Assembly (NCBI GenBank): GCA_934196725.1
Contig: CAKPWR010000024.1
Location: 1-36,453, forward strand
Reading direction: 5' to 3'
Length of the DNA stretch: 36,453 nucleotides
From: an uncultured Prevotella sp.
GTDB taxonomy: Bacteria; Bacteroidota; Bacteroidia; Bacteroidales; Bacteroidaceae
The position numbers and the translations under genes were made by a program. Positions 16,317-25,566 of this stretch are shown here, piece after piece (position 1 is the first letter of the stretch; each line of letters opens with the position of its first letter). Below the pieces are notes generated by a model. The model ran no database searches. It had not been told where the DNA came from and saw only the letters and a list, made by a program, of their open reading frames with translations.

Positions 16317-18335
16317 TTATGGAAGGATAGCAATCTTGGTTACATTCTTCAGGTCGCCCTGGAGAATGAATGCAGTATCGCTCCAACCGTCAGAGATGCT
16401 GTTTACTGCTTCCATCATGGCTGCATCGAATACCTTCACAAGGCAGCTCTGGTCACCATTCCAGTCGGCAGGAGTATCAATACCGCCCCAGTTGGCGTTG
16501 TTGATCTGTACCTGACCAGTAGCTCCTGCTTCCTTATAGAAGAGCATCTTGGAACCAATCTTGACACCCAACTTGATGAGGTCAGCCTTCATGATGCGGA
16601 AACGACCGGTGTCATCCCATGTGAAGTTATATGGATACTTGATGGCGCTGTTGTCCATGTTGGTTGTGATAGTAGCGATATCCTTCTCTGCAGGAACCAC
16701 CTTGAACTCAGGACCTTCAATCTTATTGCCGTCTGGGTCTTCCATCACAATCTTGTAGGTACCAGCTTCAGCATTGGCAGGAACCTGGCATACAATCTCA
16801 GTATTGGTACGAGATGTATAGCGGTTTACCTTGTAAGAACCGATATAGATGTTCTGGATGTTCTGGAAGTTCTTACCTGTAATGGTAATGTTTGAACCTG
16901 CGACAGCCTCACCCGGATTGATGCTTGCGATAGCTGGGTCGGTAGCAGCCTTGATGCTCAGCATATCCTTCACCTCAATGGTTGTACCATTCTTCAGGTT
17001 GAGCTTGAAGCCTGTACCGGCGCAAGCTGCAGGAACGGTAACTCCGAGGGTATTGGCAGTTCCCTTCACCTCTACGGTCTGCTCAACATCGCCAGGGAAG
17101 GTGATGCTTGCTACGAGGTCGAGATCTGTACCCTTGATGAGGGTCTTCTCGCCAGCTGTGATGGCTGCAGGAGTGCAAGATGCAACGGTTGGCTTAACCA
17201 ATGTATAGGCTACTGTTACTGTCTTTCCGTTGGCGAGACTCAGGATGATGCCATTGCCTTCCTTGGTTGTCTCCTGTGCATCCTCTGGAACTGTGGCAGT
17301 TACCTTGGTTGTCTCTACCTTCTTGAGTTCAGAAGTTGCAGCATTAGGGAATGCGATGCCTGTAATCAGATCCATATCCTTACCGGTGATGGTGAGTTCT
17401 GCACCATTCTTCACTGGGTTAGGAGTTGCAACAAGCTCTGTTGGAACCACGGTAATGATGTTGCCTACAGGAACCTCGATACCGCTCTTGGTTACTACAT
17501 AGAAGGTACCATCGGTAGCCTTGGCAGGAACAGCAACGGTAATCTCTGCTGCACTCTGTGACTTGAAGTCGGCTGCATCTACTGTAGCGCCCTCAAACTT
17601 CACGCTGACAATCTGGTCGAATGAAGAACCCTTGATGCTGAGGATTTCGCCTGCCTTGATGGTGCGGTCCTTGATAGGAGTAGCCTCAGGAGTATTGATG
17701 GTCAACTCTTCCTTGGTCTCCAGAGAAGTACCGTCCTTGATGGTATCTGTCAGTGTGATGACACCTGTACGAGCCTCTGCCGGAATCTTCACCTGGATGG
17801 TGTAGCGGTCGTGACCAACGAATTCAGCCTCCTTGATGGTATCGCTACCTGCGAAGATAACGCCGTGCATCAGGTTGAGGTAATCACCCTTGATGGTTAC
17901 TACGTCGCCTACATTACCTACCATAGTGCCTTCGCTACCTACGAAGAACTTGGTGATTTCGATGTCCTCGCGATAGGTGATAGGAGATACGGATGTAATC
18001 TCGCCACCCTTCTTGGTCTTCAGGACAATCTGACCCGGTTCGCATTTTTCATCAGGAACCTGGATGGAAATCTTGCTGTTGTAGCCGCTCTGGAGAATCT
18101 CGTATGCGGTGATAGGGTCTGCACCTGGAAGGTTGACAGACTCAATCTGGTCCAGATTGGTACCATAGAGATATAAGGTACCGCCACGGAGCACTGGGCA
18201 TGGACCGAATGACTGGAGGGAGATGTCGTTGCCGTACTGGTCGGTAGAGAGATCATCTCCGTCGCTGCACGCTGTCAGCGATAGCCCTGCGAGGGCTACC
18301 ACCAACATGGCGAATATTTTGCTTATCTTTTTCAT
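16317..18335 (-). CDS. IPT/TIG-repeat surface glycan-binding lipoprotein
   Basis: A 672-aa lipoprotein (SLTAC, Cys23). Six IPT/TIG-like immunoglobulin repeats follow, at about 38-122, 124-214, 217-297, 299-380, 381-464 and 466-547. Repeat signs include ITGKDMDLITGIAFP, IKGTDLDLVASITFP and ITGKNFQNIQNIYIG, each followed by a VPA/VPE turn. The C-terminal domain (about 551-672) contains MLFYKEAGATGQVQINNANWGG and ends LKNVTKIAILP; it has Trp-rich strands like a glycan-binding module. Such proteins extend the binding domain away from the cell as SGBPs of mannan and xyloglucan loci do. The mannan target is inferred from context. It starts 19 bases after the previous gene in unit B. Confidence 0.88.
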   Translation of the reverse strand: MKKISKIFAMLVVALAGLSLTACSDGDDLSTDQYGNDISLQSFGPCPVLRGGTLYLYGTNLDQIESVNLPGADPITAYEILQSGYNSKISIQVPDEKCEPGQIVLKTKKGGEITSVSPITYREDIEITKFFVGSEGTMVGNVGDVVTIKGDYLNLMHGVIFAGSDTIKEAEFVGHDRYTIQVKIPAEARTGVITLTDTIKDGTSLETKEELTINTPEATPIKDRTIKAGEILSIKGSSFDQIVSVKFEGATVDAADFKSQSAAEITVAVPAKATDGTFYVVTKSGIEVPVGNIITVVPTELVATPNPVKNGAELTITGKDMDLITGIAFPNAATSELKKVETTKVTATVPEDAQETTKEGNGIILSLANGKTVTVAYTLVKPTVASCTPAAITAGEKTLIKGTDLDLVASITFPGDVEQTVEVKGTANTLGVTVPAACAGTGFKLNLKNGTTIEVKDMLSIKAATDPAIASINPGEAVAGSNITITGKNFQNIQNIYIGSYKVNRYTSRTNTEIVCQVPANAEAGTYKIVMEDPDGNKIEGPEFKVVPAEKDIATITTNMDNSAIKYPYNFTWDDTGRFRIMKADLIKLGVKIGSKMLFYKEAGATGQVQINNANWGGIDTPADWNGDQSCLVKVFDAAMMEAVNSISDGWSDTAFILQGDLKNVTKIAILP

Positions 18336-18354
18336 ATCAATTCAGATTATAAGT

Positions 18355-19728
18355 TTATTTGTTTGGAACCACACGGATGTTGTCAATCTTGATGATTGGG
18401 TTACAGTCTACACCGGTAGGCAATACGCTGGCATCATTGTATGCACCCTTGACAACAAAGATATTGAAGGCACTGAAGTCGTTCACACCTGAATAGCTCA
18501 ATCCCTTGTTGCCATCGTAGTCATAAACGAAGTCTGCCAATGGGATGGTAACGGTTACCCACTTGTCCTCGGTGTTATATGTCTTGTCGTCTGTATTCTG
18601 CCAAGGCATGTAGAGGGCACGTGCCAGCTTACCCTGGTCGTGGAAGAAGGTGTTGTTAGCTCCTGCCAATACGTTGCCGTAGATATCCTGTACACCAGCT
18701 GCACCATTAGAAATCTGGCTGACGCTACCGAAGTAAATCTGCATAGGAGCAGCTGACCAGCTGTTGTCCTTAGGGATGCACATCTCGAACTTCAGACTCA
18801 TGTTCTTCCAGTCGCTGAAGTCAGCGAGATCCTGCATACGTGGACGGCTTGAGTAGGTCTCAGGGTCCTGCCAGCTTCCTGGCCAGTACTCGAATGAGAA
18901 GTTACCGTCGTTCCAGCCACCGTCTGCACCCATGGCTGTCTCACCGAGAACCATGTAATTGCCTGAGAGTGATGTGCCATCAGAAGTGATGGTACGTGCG
19001 TGCCAACCATTGTTGCCCAATACGTCTCCACCTTCCTTCCAAGGAGTATCGAAGTCGAAGAGCATACCGCGGTTGTCCATATAGCGGAAGCCAGCCTTGG
19101 TAGTACCGTTGATGGTAGTGATGGTGATAGGCTCATGCTTAGGCATATCCTCCGGCATGTTGAAGCGGATGCTGTTCTGGGTGATCTTCAAGTCCTCGTA
19201 AGGGACGGTGTAGTTGTCACCCACTTGGATAGTCAGATGACTGTTGTCGTAATCCAGGAAGTAGTCACCCTTGATGGTTACTTCCTCGCCTGGAGCTGCC
19301 CACTCGTTGCTCATGCTGTTGATGGTTGGAGCTGGTACGATGGTCTTGAAATCGTAAGCCACGGTATCCTGCTTGCTGGTGATGAAATAAATCTTATCAC
19401 TTACCTCGTTAGGGATAGCCTTTGGCACGGTTACGATGATGGTGTTATCCGTCATGTAACTGGTGTTCAGGACTGCTGCCTGGTCGTTGAAGTTGATCTT
19501 GGTCACACTTCTCAGGTTTCTACCCACAATACAGATGGTATTGTTGAGAGATGCACCAGTAAGCAGGGAGTCCTTGCTGGCTACATTTACAGGGCGAACA
19601 TAATCGATGGTAGGAGTTCCGCCTGCAACTTCATACTTGTCTGGCTCGTCCTCGCAAGAAGTGAATCCTGCGCTGGCTGCAACAAGTGCCATGGCGAATA
19701 AAGCCCCATTTATATTCTTGATATTCAT
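18355..19728 (-). CDS. SGBP-B-like surface glycan-binding lipoprotein with IPT domains
   Basis: A 457-aa lipoprotein (GFTSC, Cys25). Two IPT/TIG-like domains are seen (about 38-130, with IVGRNLRSVTKINFN, and about 131-222, with IKGDYFLDYDNSHLTI). A C-terminal jelly-roll-like domain follows (about 225-457), with FDFDTPWKEGGDVLGNNGWH, WPGSWQDPE, LKFEMCIPKDNSW and IIKIDNIRVVPN. This layout matches SGBP-B proteins, whose C-terminal domain (Pfam SGBP_B_XBD family) binds the glycan. It is next to susD with a 20-base gap. It is likely to bind the mannan or glucomannan backbone at the cell surface. Confidence 0.9.
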   Translation of the reverse strand: MNIKNINGALFAMALVAASAGFTSCEDEPDKYEVAGGTPTIDYVRPVNVASKDSLLTGASLNNTICIVGRNLRSVTKINFNDQAAVLNTSYMTDNTIIVTVPKAIPNEVSDKIYFITSKQDTVAYDFKTIVPAPTINSMSNEWAAPGEEVTIKGDYFLDYDNSHLTIQVGDNYTVPYEDLKITQNSIRFNMPEDMPKHEPITITTINGTTKAGFRYMDNRGMLFDFDTPWKEGGDVLGNNGWHARTITSDGTSLSGNYMVLGETAMGADGGWNDGNFSFEYWPGSWQDPETYSSRPRMQDLADFSDWKNMSLKFEMCIPKDNSWSAAPMQIYFGSVSQISNGAAGVQDIYGNVLAGANNTFFHDQGKLARALYMPWQNTDDKTYNTEDKWVTVTIPLADFVYDYDGNKGLSYSGVNDFSAFNIFVVKGAYNDASVLPTGVDCNPIIKIDNIRVVPNK

Positions 19729-19748
19729 AATGAAATTCTCTTAATTGA

Positions 19749-21509
19749 TTAATAACTATATGTATTACGTACATCCACATGGATTGGAGCAGCGTTGCTA
19801 CCCAGGTTAGGGTTCAGGGCTACGTCCTCTGTAGGGAATGGCAATGTAAAGCTGCTGGCTGTTACATTAGGTGCAGCTGTATTCTCATCATACTGAATTT
19901 CAGAGCTGTCCCATGTGCCACTGTTGTAGTATGCCTTGTAAGCTGTATCGCAGTTCCACATCGCATTACGGTGCTGTGCCTTCAATTCCTTGATGCAGCT
20001 GTCTACATCGTAGTATGCACGGCGTACGTAGTCGTACCAGCGGTCACCCTCACCGGCAAACTCCAGACGGCGCTCCTTCCAGATGTCTTCGAATGTCAGA
20101 GAGGTCTTTCTTACGAATCCCTGCCACTCGTATGCACGGCCACGAACCTTGTTGAAGCAATCCAAGGCAAGTGCATCGGTATTGTTACCCATCTGTACCT
20201 GTGCCTCTGCATAAATCAGATAGATGTCTGCAAGACGGAGGAGTGGGGTTGGGAGGGCGTTTGACATACGACCTGGAGTGATACCCAATTCAGCCTTGTG
20301 GTCGAAGTTGTCGCCATAGAGATGCTTTACGTTTGTTCCACCGCAAGGAGCCTGACACTGACCGGTTGCTGCTGTATTGTAATCCTTGTTATACCAGAAA
20401 TCCAGGTAAGAGAATCCCTTCTTCAGACCATCCTTCTGTGCATTGGCAGGAAGATCGTGGTCTCTCCAGAAGTAAGAGTATACATCGCCTGGCATCATGA
20501 TGGTTGCCTTACGACGGTGGTCAGGATCTACACGGCTTGCTGGATCATCCTTAGGAGATACACCGAAGGCTTCCATCAAATCAACTGATGGACCGCCCCA
20601 ACCGCCCCAGCAGTCACCATTCTCATCGAAACCTTCTGGAGCCAAGTCGCTCTGGAGGGTATTCTGGGAAGTCCACTGAGAACCTACTGTCCAGCGCCAT
20701 GCAATCAAGATCTCTTCGCAGAACTGGTTAGAGCCACGGAAGATATCCTCGTAGTGCTCCATCAATCCTCTACCTGAGTTCTCAATGACATCCTTAGAGT
20801 ATTCGGCAGCTTTCTTCAAATCGTCCTGATTCAAGGAACCTGAAACACCAGCCTTGGTCAGATAAACCTTACTGAGCAGACCTTCAGCACAATAGTAGTC
20901 GATACGGCCTGTAGTGCTCTTTTCCTTAGGAAGAAGTTCCATTGCCTTTTCCAGGGTCATGATGATATACTCATATACATCAGCCTTCTCTACCTTGCTC
21001 AACTGGTTGTAGTCACCTTTGCCAAGTGTCTCTGAGTTGCTGTGGATGATAGGCACATCACCGAAGGTACGTACCAGGTAGAAGTATGCCATCGCCTTCC
21101 AGGCAAGGCATTCGCCCATACACTGGTTCTTCACCTTCTCAGAGGTGTTGATGGCGTTCTGCAATGACTCGTAAACGGTACTGCAGTGACCAATCTCTGC
21201 CCAGAGTGAGTAAGACATGTTCACCAGGTCCTCATCGGTACCATTGGTACTGAAGTTCAGATAAGGGCTTGATCCCCAATACATATTACCTGACATAACC
21301 TCTCCAACCTTGATGAAACCACGCTGGAAATCATACCAAGGTGAGTTGTAGAGATAGTTTACGCCAGAGATGCAGGAAGCATCACCGTTGTAATAGTTCT
21401 CTGTGTTGTAATTGTCCTCTACCGGTTTGTCAAGGAAGTCACCGCAAGAGGTCATTCCCATACCGAGGAGCATTACAAATGCTGTATATTTAATGTTCTT
21501 AAATTTCAT
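19749..21509 (-). CDS. susD: SusD/RagB-like lipoprotein of unit B
   Basis: A 586-aa lipoprotein (GMTSC, Cys22; then GDFLDKP). The SusD core is visible in ECLAWKAMAYFYLVRTFGDVPII (about 133-155) and the C-terminal EDIWKERRLEFAGEGDRWYDYVRRAYY (about 481-507). It lies 18 bases downstream of susC and with it forms the outer-membrane glycan uptake complex. The sequence is not closely similar to the SusD of unit A. Confidence 0.96.
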   Translation of the reverse strand: MKFKNIKYTAFVMLLGMGMTSCGDFLDKPVEDNYNTENYYNGDASCISGVNYLYNSPWYDFQRGFIKVGEVMSGNMYWGSSPYLNFSTNGTDEDLVNMSYSLWAEIGHCSTVYESLQNAINTSEKVKNQCMGECLAWKAMAYFYLVRTFGDVPIIHSNSETLGKGDYNQLSKVEKADVYEYIIMTLEKAMELLPKEKSTTGRIDYYCAEGLLSKVYLTKAGVSGSLNQDDLKKAAEYSKDVIENSGRGLMEHYEDIFRGSNQFCEEILIAWRWTVGSQWTSQNTLQSDLAPEGFDENGDCWGGWGGPSVDLMEAFGVSPKDDPASRVDPDHRRKATIMMPGDVYSYFWRDHDLPANAQKDGLKKGFSYLDFWYNKDYNTAATGQCQAPCGGTNVKHLYGDNFDHKAELGITPGRMSNALPTPLLRLADIYLIYAEAQVQMGNNTDALALDCFNKVRGRAYEWQGFVRKTSLTFEDIWKERRLEFAGEGDRWYDYVRRAYYDVDSCIKELKAQHRNAMWNCDTAYKAYYNSGTWDSSEIQYDENTAAPNVTASSFTLPFPTEDVALNPNLGSNAAPIHVDVRNTYSY

Positions 21510-21527
21510 AACTGTTCGTTTTGGATA

Positions 21528-24500
21528 TTAGAATGATAAGTTCAAACCAAATGTAACGGTGGTTGGAGAAGGGTAGCGACCGAAGTCCAGACCATATACA
21601 TTCGCACTCTGAGTAGATAGACCTACCTCTGGGTCGTAACCGCTGTAACCGGTGATGGTGAAGAGGTTAGACGCTGTGAGAGTCAGTCGGAGATTGGTCA
21701 GACCAATCTTCTGGATGAGCTTCTGGTCGAATGTGTATCCCAGAGCCATGCTCTTCAAGCGGAGGTAAGAACCATCCTCCATATAACGGTCGCTGAATGC
21801 GTCGTTATCGTTAGGGTCGTTGATGGATGCACGTGGGTACATCGAGTTTGGATTGTCAACTGTCAGATTAGAGATGTTGTCATACCAGTTACCTGTCTGG
21901 TTGCCATCCTTGGCTACGAGGTGAACTCGCTTGTTGACATCCTTCAACTGGTTGCTCCATGGAGAGTTCATGTGAGTCATCTTCATGTTCAGATAGTTGG
22001 CTACCTTGGCGCCTACAGAACCGTTGATGAAGATATTCAGGTCGAAGTTCTTGTAGCGGAAGGTATTGTTCCATCCGAAGGTCCACTTTGGCAGTGGAGA
22101 ACCGATGTTGGTCTTATCATTCTCGTCGATGATACCATCGCCGTTGATATCCTTGTACTTCAAGTCACCTACATAGGTGGTGTTGCTGCGGCTGAACTTA
22201 GATGGATCGTCAATCCATGCATAGTGCTTGGTACCATCTGCATCTGTTGTTACAGAGATAGGGTTGTTCTTCTGCAGGGTCTGTACTGGAGAACTGATGA
22301 TATCATTGTAATCCTTATATACTCCCTCTACTACGTAACCGTAGAAGTTGTAGAGTGATTCGTTTGGTGCGGAACGGGCTACAACGTCGCTCCACTGACC
22401 CTTACCGAGCAATGCGGTACTGCCGGAAAGACTCTTCAACTTGTTCTTGTTGATAGAGATGGTGACGTCTGAACTCCAGTCGAAGTCCTTGGTTACGATA
22501 GGGTGGGTGTTGAGTGCAATCTCAAGACCGGTATTCTCGATGTCGCCATAGTTTCCGTATGGTGCAGCGAGGGCTGAAGATTGGTTACCGCTGGTACCCA
22601 TGATAGAAGGCAAGTTGAGCTGCATCAACATATTCTTACTCATCTTTTTATACCAGTCAACGGTCAGGTTTACACGGCTGTTGAAGAAACCGAGGTCAAG
22701 ACCTACGTTATACTGCTCCTGAGTCTCCCACTTGATGTCGAGGTTCTTCAGGTTGGCTGGACGGAAGCTGGTGCCGAGGGCTGTATCCATGGTACTCATG
22801 GCAGAACCCCACTTGTAAGGACCGATATTGGAGTTACCTGTCTGACCCCAACCGAGACGCAACTTACCATTGCTCAACCACTTGATGCCCTTCATGAACT
22901 GCTCGTTGGTGAAACGCCAGCCCAAAGCCAATGAGTGGAAACCTGCCCAACGGTTGTTAGGACCGAAGTTGGAACTACCATCATAACGATAGGTATAGGT
23001 AGCGAGATAACGGTCGTCGTAGTTGTATGTCTCACGGGTGAAGAATGAAGCCATAGATGAACTTCCCCAACCGGCACCAATCTGAGGATCGCCCTGACCC
23101 AAAGCTGGGTTATGAACTACATCGTTAGGAAGGTTGGTATTGAATACCGAAGTATAATCATATTTTGATTCCCAGCACTCCTGTCCGAGCATGGCAGTGA
23201 TACTATGTTTGCCGATATTGGTAGAATATTGCAGATAGTTGTTCAATGACCAGAAGGTATTGCTGTTCTTCTGCAGACGGCTCTGGTTGTTCTGACGCTT
23301 CCATGTACCGAGGTCAATCATCGGATTATAGGTCTCACCTTTGGATGCACCGATATCGAAACCTAACTGGCTGTGCCAGGTCAAGCTCTTCATCAGGGTG
23401 ATATCTGCGAAGACACTACCGTTCAAGCTCTGACGGTCGAGCAGAATATCGTCTTTCATAGCCATGGCGATAGGGTTAGGATTGGTGAAACCTTCCTTAG
23501 ATACGCTTGAGTAGCCGCCATCAATATTGTAAATCTGGATATCTGGAGGTGTAGTCAGAGAGTAGTTGATCAAACCTTCTGAACCATCAGCCAGTTTCAA
23601 GCTTTCTGCTGTCTTGGAATAAGTAGCATTCAAACCGAGCTTGAACCACTTCTTCAACTGTGCAGAGAGGTTGACACGCATAGAATAGCGCTGGAATTCA
23701 GAACCGATGATGGTACCATCCTGATCTGTCCAGTTACCTGAGATATAATAGTTGACCTTGTCTGTACCACCTTCTGCGGCAATCTGGTGTGACTGCTGCC
23801 ATGCAGTCTGGAAGATGGCATCCTGCCAGTTGGTACCGATACCGAGGATAGATGGATCACTGTATACCTCGTTAGGCTTGGAGATTTCACCCTGGTTAGC
23901 CAGATCGTTATAATACTCTGCAAACTCGCGCAGGTTCATGATATCGAGGCGCTTGTTCTGACGGCTTGCAGCTACGCTACCGGTATAGGTAAACTTAGCT
24001 TCGCCAGCCTTACCCTTCTTGGTGGTAATCAAAACAACACCATTGGCACCCTGTGCACCATAGATGGCAGTAGCAGAAGCATCCTTCAATACCTCCATGC
24101 TGACGATATCGCTAGGGTTGATCAAAGAGAGAGGAGATACGGCTGAGTGAGAACCGTTACCGAGCTTGTCACCCAAACCGAGTGAAGAACCGCTATTGCT
24201 CTGTGAGTTGAAGATGACACCATCTACAACGTACAATGGTTCTGAGTTGGCGTTGATGGTAGCAATACCACGGACGCTAACGGCTACGGCAGAACCTGGC
24301 TGGCCAGAAGTCTGGACAGCGTTCACACCGGAAATCTTACCTTGGAAAGCCTGGTCTACGTTGGTGATAGGAGTCTGCTTCAATGTCTTTTCGTCCATGG
24401 AAGCGGAAGCACCTGCCAGGTCGCTCTTCTTCATAGTACCATAACCTACAACCACTACTTCCTGAAGATTGTTGTTGTCTTCTGTCAAAGTAATGTTGTA

Positions 24501-24815
24501 ATTGTTCTGACCGCCCACCTTGAAAGATTTGGTGATGTATCCTACGTAAGATACTTCAACGGTCTGTCCGGCAGCTACACTCAGTGTGTATTTACCGTCC
24601 ATATCTGTGACTGCGGCATTTTTGGTGCCCTTTACTTTTACGGTAGCGCCGATGATAGGACCCATTGCATCGGTTACGTTACCAGTAATCTTCTTTGCTT
24701 GTTGAACAGCCTGGCTCGTTGTGATCTGGGCTGCGAAAGTTTGCTGAGGAGAGATGCCGAGAAGACTCAGGGCAGCTACGCCAGCAAGCAACTTTTCTCT
24801 ACTTTTGATGTTCAT
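21528..24815 (-). CDS. susC: SusC-like TonB-dependent outer-membrane oligosaccharide transporter of unit B
   Basis: A complete 1095-aa protein. The signal peptide ends near TFAAQ (residue 30). A carboxypeptidase-regulatory-like domain (about 43-118, VTDAMGPIIGATVKVKGTKNAAVTD) is followed by the TonB-box region NLQEVVVVGYG (116-126). The plug has PLYVVDGVIF (193-202) and MEVLKDASATAIYGAQGANG (240-259). The rest is the beta-barrel, ending with an aromatic terminal strand (FGLNLSF). It imports oligosaccharides with energy from TonB-ExbBD. It is the first gene of unit B, preceded by a leader of about 280 bases and a -7 promoter box at 25104-25112. Confidence 0.97.
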   Translation of the reverse strand: MNIKSREKLLAGVAALSLLGISPQQTFAAQITTSQAVQQAKKITGNVTDAMGPIIGATVKVKGTKNAAVTDMDGKYTLSVAAGQTVEVSYVGYITKSFKVGGQNNYNITLTEDNNNLQEVVVVGYGTMKKSDLAGASASMDEKTLKQTPITNVDQAFQGKISGVNAVQTSGQPGSAVAVSVRGIATINANSEPLYVVDGVIFNSQSNSGSSLGLGDKLGNGSHSAVSPLSLINPSDIVSMEVLKDASATAIYGAQGANGVVLITTKKGKAGEAKFTYTGSVAASRQNKRLDIMNLREFAEYYNDLANQGEISKPNEVYSDPSILGIGTNWQDAIFQTAWQQSHQIAAEGGTDKVNYYISGNWTDQDGTIIGSEFQRYSMRVNLSAQLKKWFKLGLNATYSKTAESLKLADGSEGLINYSLTTPPDIQIYNIDGGYSSVSKEGFTNPNPIAMAMKDDILLDRQSLNGSVFADITLMKSLTWHSQLGFDIGASKGETYNPMIDLGTWKRQNNQSRLQKNSNTFWSLNNYLQYSTNIGKHSITAMLGQECWESKYDYTSVFNTNLPNDVVHNPALGQGDPQIGAGWGSSSMASFFTRETYNYDDRYLATYTYRYDGSSNFGPNNRWAGFHSLALGWRFTNEQFMKGIKWLSNGKLRLGWGQTGNSNIGPYKWGSAMSTMDTALGTSFRPANLKNLDIKWETQEQYNVGLDLGFFNSRVNLTVDWYKKMSKNMLMQLNLPSIMGTSGNQSSALAAPYGNYGDIENTGLEIALNTHPIVTKDFDWSSDVTISINKNKLKSLSGSTALLGKGQWSDVVARSAPNESLYNFYGYVVEGVYKDYNDIISSPVQTLQKNNPISVTTDADGTKHYAWIDDPSKFSRSNTTYVGDLKYKDINGDGIIDENDKTNIGSPLPKWTFGWNNTFRYKNFDLNIFINGSVGAKVANYLNMKMTHMNSPWSNQLKDVNKRVHLVAKDGNQTGNWYDNISNLTVDNPNSMYPRASINDPNDNDAFSDRYMEDGSYLRLKSMALGYTFDQKLIQKIGLTNLRLTLTASNLFTITGYSGYDPEVGLSTQSANVYGLDFGRYPSPTTVTFGLNLSF

Positions 24816-25103
24816 AAATTTTTTGTTAGTTGGTTAAAACAGTTTGGCGTTTCCTCAGCCTGTCGGGCAGTTCATCTTCAAACACTTCTCTTTCGAAGAT
24901 GCTCTGTTCTTGTTGAGGAGATTCCAAACGGATAATCGCTCTCTGGTTCATCCTCTTCCCATACATCCTGATGGGGGAGGAAAGCAAGAGGCTTGCTCTA
25001 GGTTGCTTTTTCTTGTTTCATTGTTGTGATTACTTTTTATATTGTTTATATTCTTGTTTATTCTTGTAATTTCTTATCTTTCAGGCTACTTTCGTATTCC
25101 GGT
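24816..25103 (-). promoter_or_regulatory. Long, structured 5' leader of unit B susC
   Basis: About 280 bases separate the -7 box from the susC start. Complementary arms seen include CATCTTC (24873-24879) with GAAGATG (24895-24901), extended by CAG/CTG beyond a 2-base mismatch; an outer CCTCA (24853-24857) with TGAGG (24914-24918); and an AGCAAG/CTTGCT hairpin near 24983-24997. No gene was found. Long susC leaders in Bacteroides can carry cis-antisense regulatory RNAs, so this is a plausible place for one, though none is proven here. Confidence 0.5.
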
Positions 25104-25112
25104 GCAAAGATA
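25104..25112 (-). promoter_or_regulatory. Bacteroidetes -7 promoter box for unit B susC
   Basis: On the - strand this reads TATCTTTGC, a perfect TAnnTTTGC match. No clear -33 TTTG is seen, which is common for activator-dependent promoters. Confidence 0.7.
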
Positions 25113-25513
25113 GTAGTTTTTTGCTGAAATCCTTGTACCTATTTTGCTTATTACTGATACTTTTCTGCTTTATAGCAAATTAGATATTCTTTTTCTTGTT
25201 TTTGCATGCTGTAGAGTGTATGTTTTACGTTTTATTGACGGTTTGCTTGATTTGTGTTAAGAATAAGAGACTTTTCTGTCCTAATCTTGTTGTGATAACG
25301 TATAAAGTCTATATATATTATAAGGTTCGCGTACATTATATTATTATATATCTGAAAGAGATATAGACGTATCTTCCTAAATGTAGTAGGTAGACTTGCA
25401 AAAGAATATCGTTCATGTGGTGTATCTATGCTTTTTCTGCACTTTTTTTATGCTTTGAAATGAAAGTACGTTTATTCAGCAAAATAGTACATGGATTTGT
25501 CGAAAAATATGCC
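25113..25513. promoter_or_regulatory. AT-rich divergent regulatory region between units B and C
   Basis: No gene is seen. It contains a perfect 8-base inverted repeat, GTCTATAT (25307-25314) and ATATAGAC (25361-25368), around an AT-rich core with TATATATTATAA and TTATATTATTATATA. It sits between two outward-facing -7 boxes, so it is the likely binding place for the regulator of both units. The regulator gene itself is not in the window. Confidence 0.45.
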
Positions 25514-25522
25514 TAACTTTGC
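25514..25522 (+). promoter_or_regulatory. Bacteroidetes -7 promoter box for unit C
   Basis: TAACTTTGC is a perfect TAnnTTTGC match, 44 bases before the esterase start at 25567. A TTTG is at 25496-25499, but the 14-base spacing is shorter than usual. Confidence 0.7.
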
Positions 25523-25566
25523 AGCCGTAAAACTTAACAGTATAACTAACAATACAGACATAAAAA

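Noticed and set aside
24342..24935. 197-codon + strand frame at the start of unit B susC
   Set aside because: Mostly antisense to the susC signal peptide and plug; the part beyond lies in the leader and shows no protein features.
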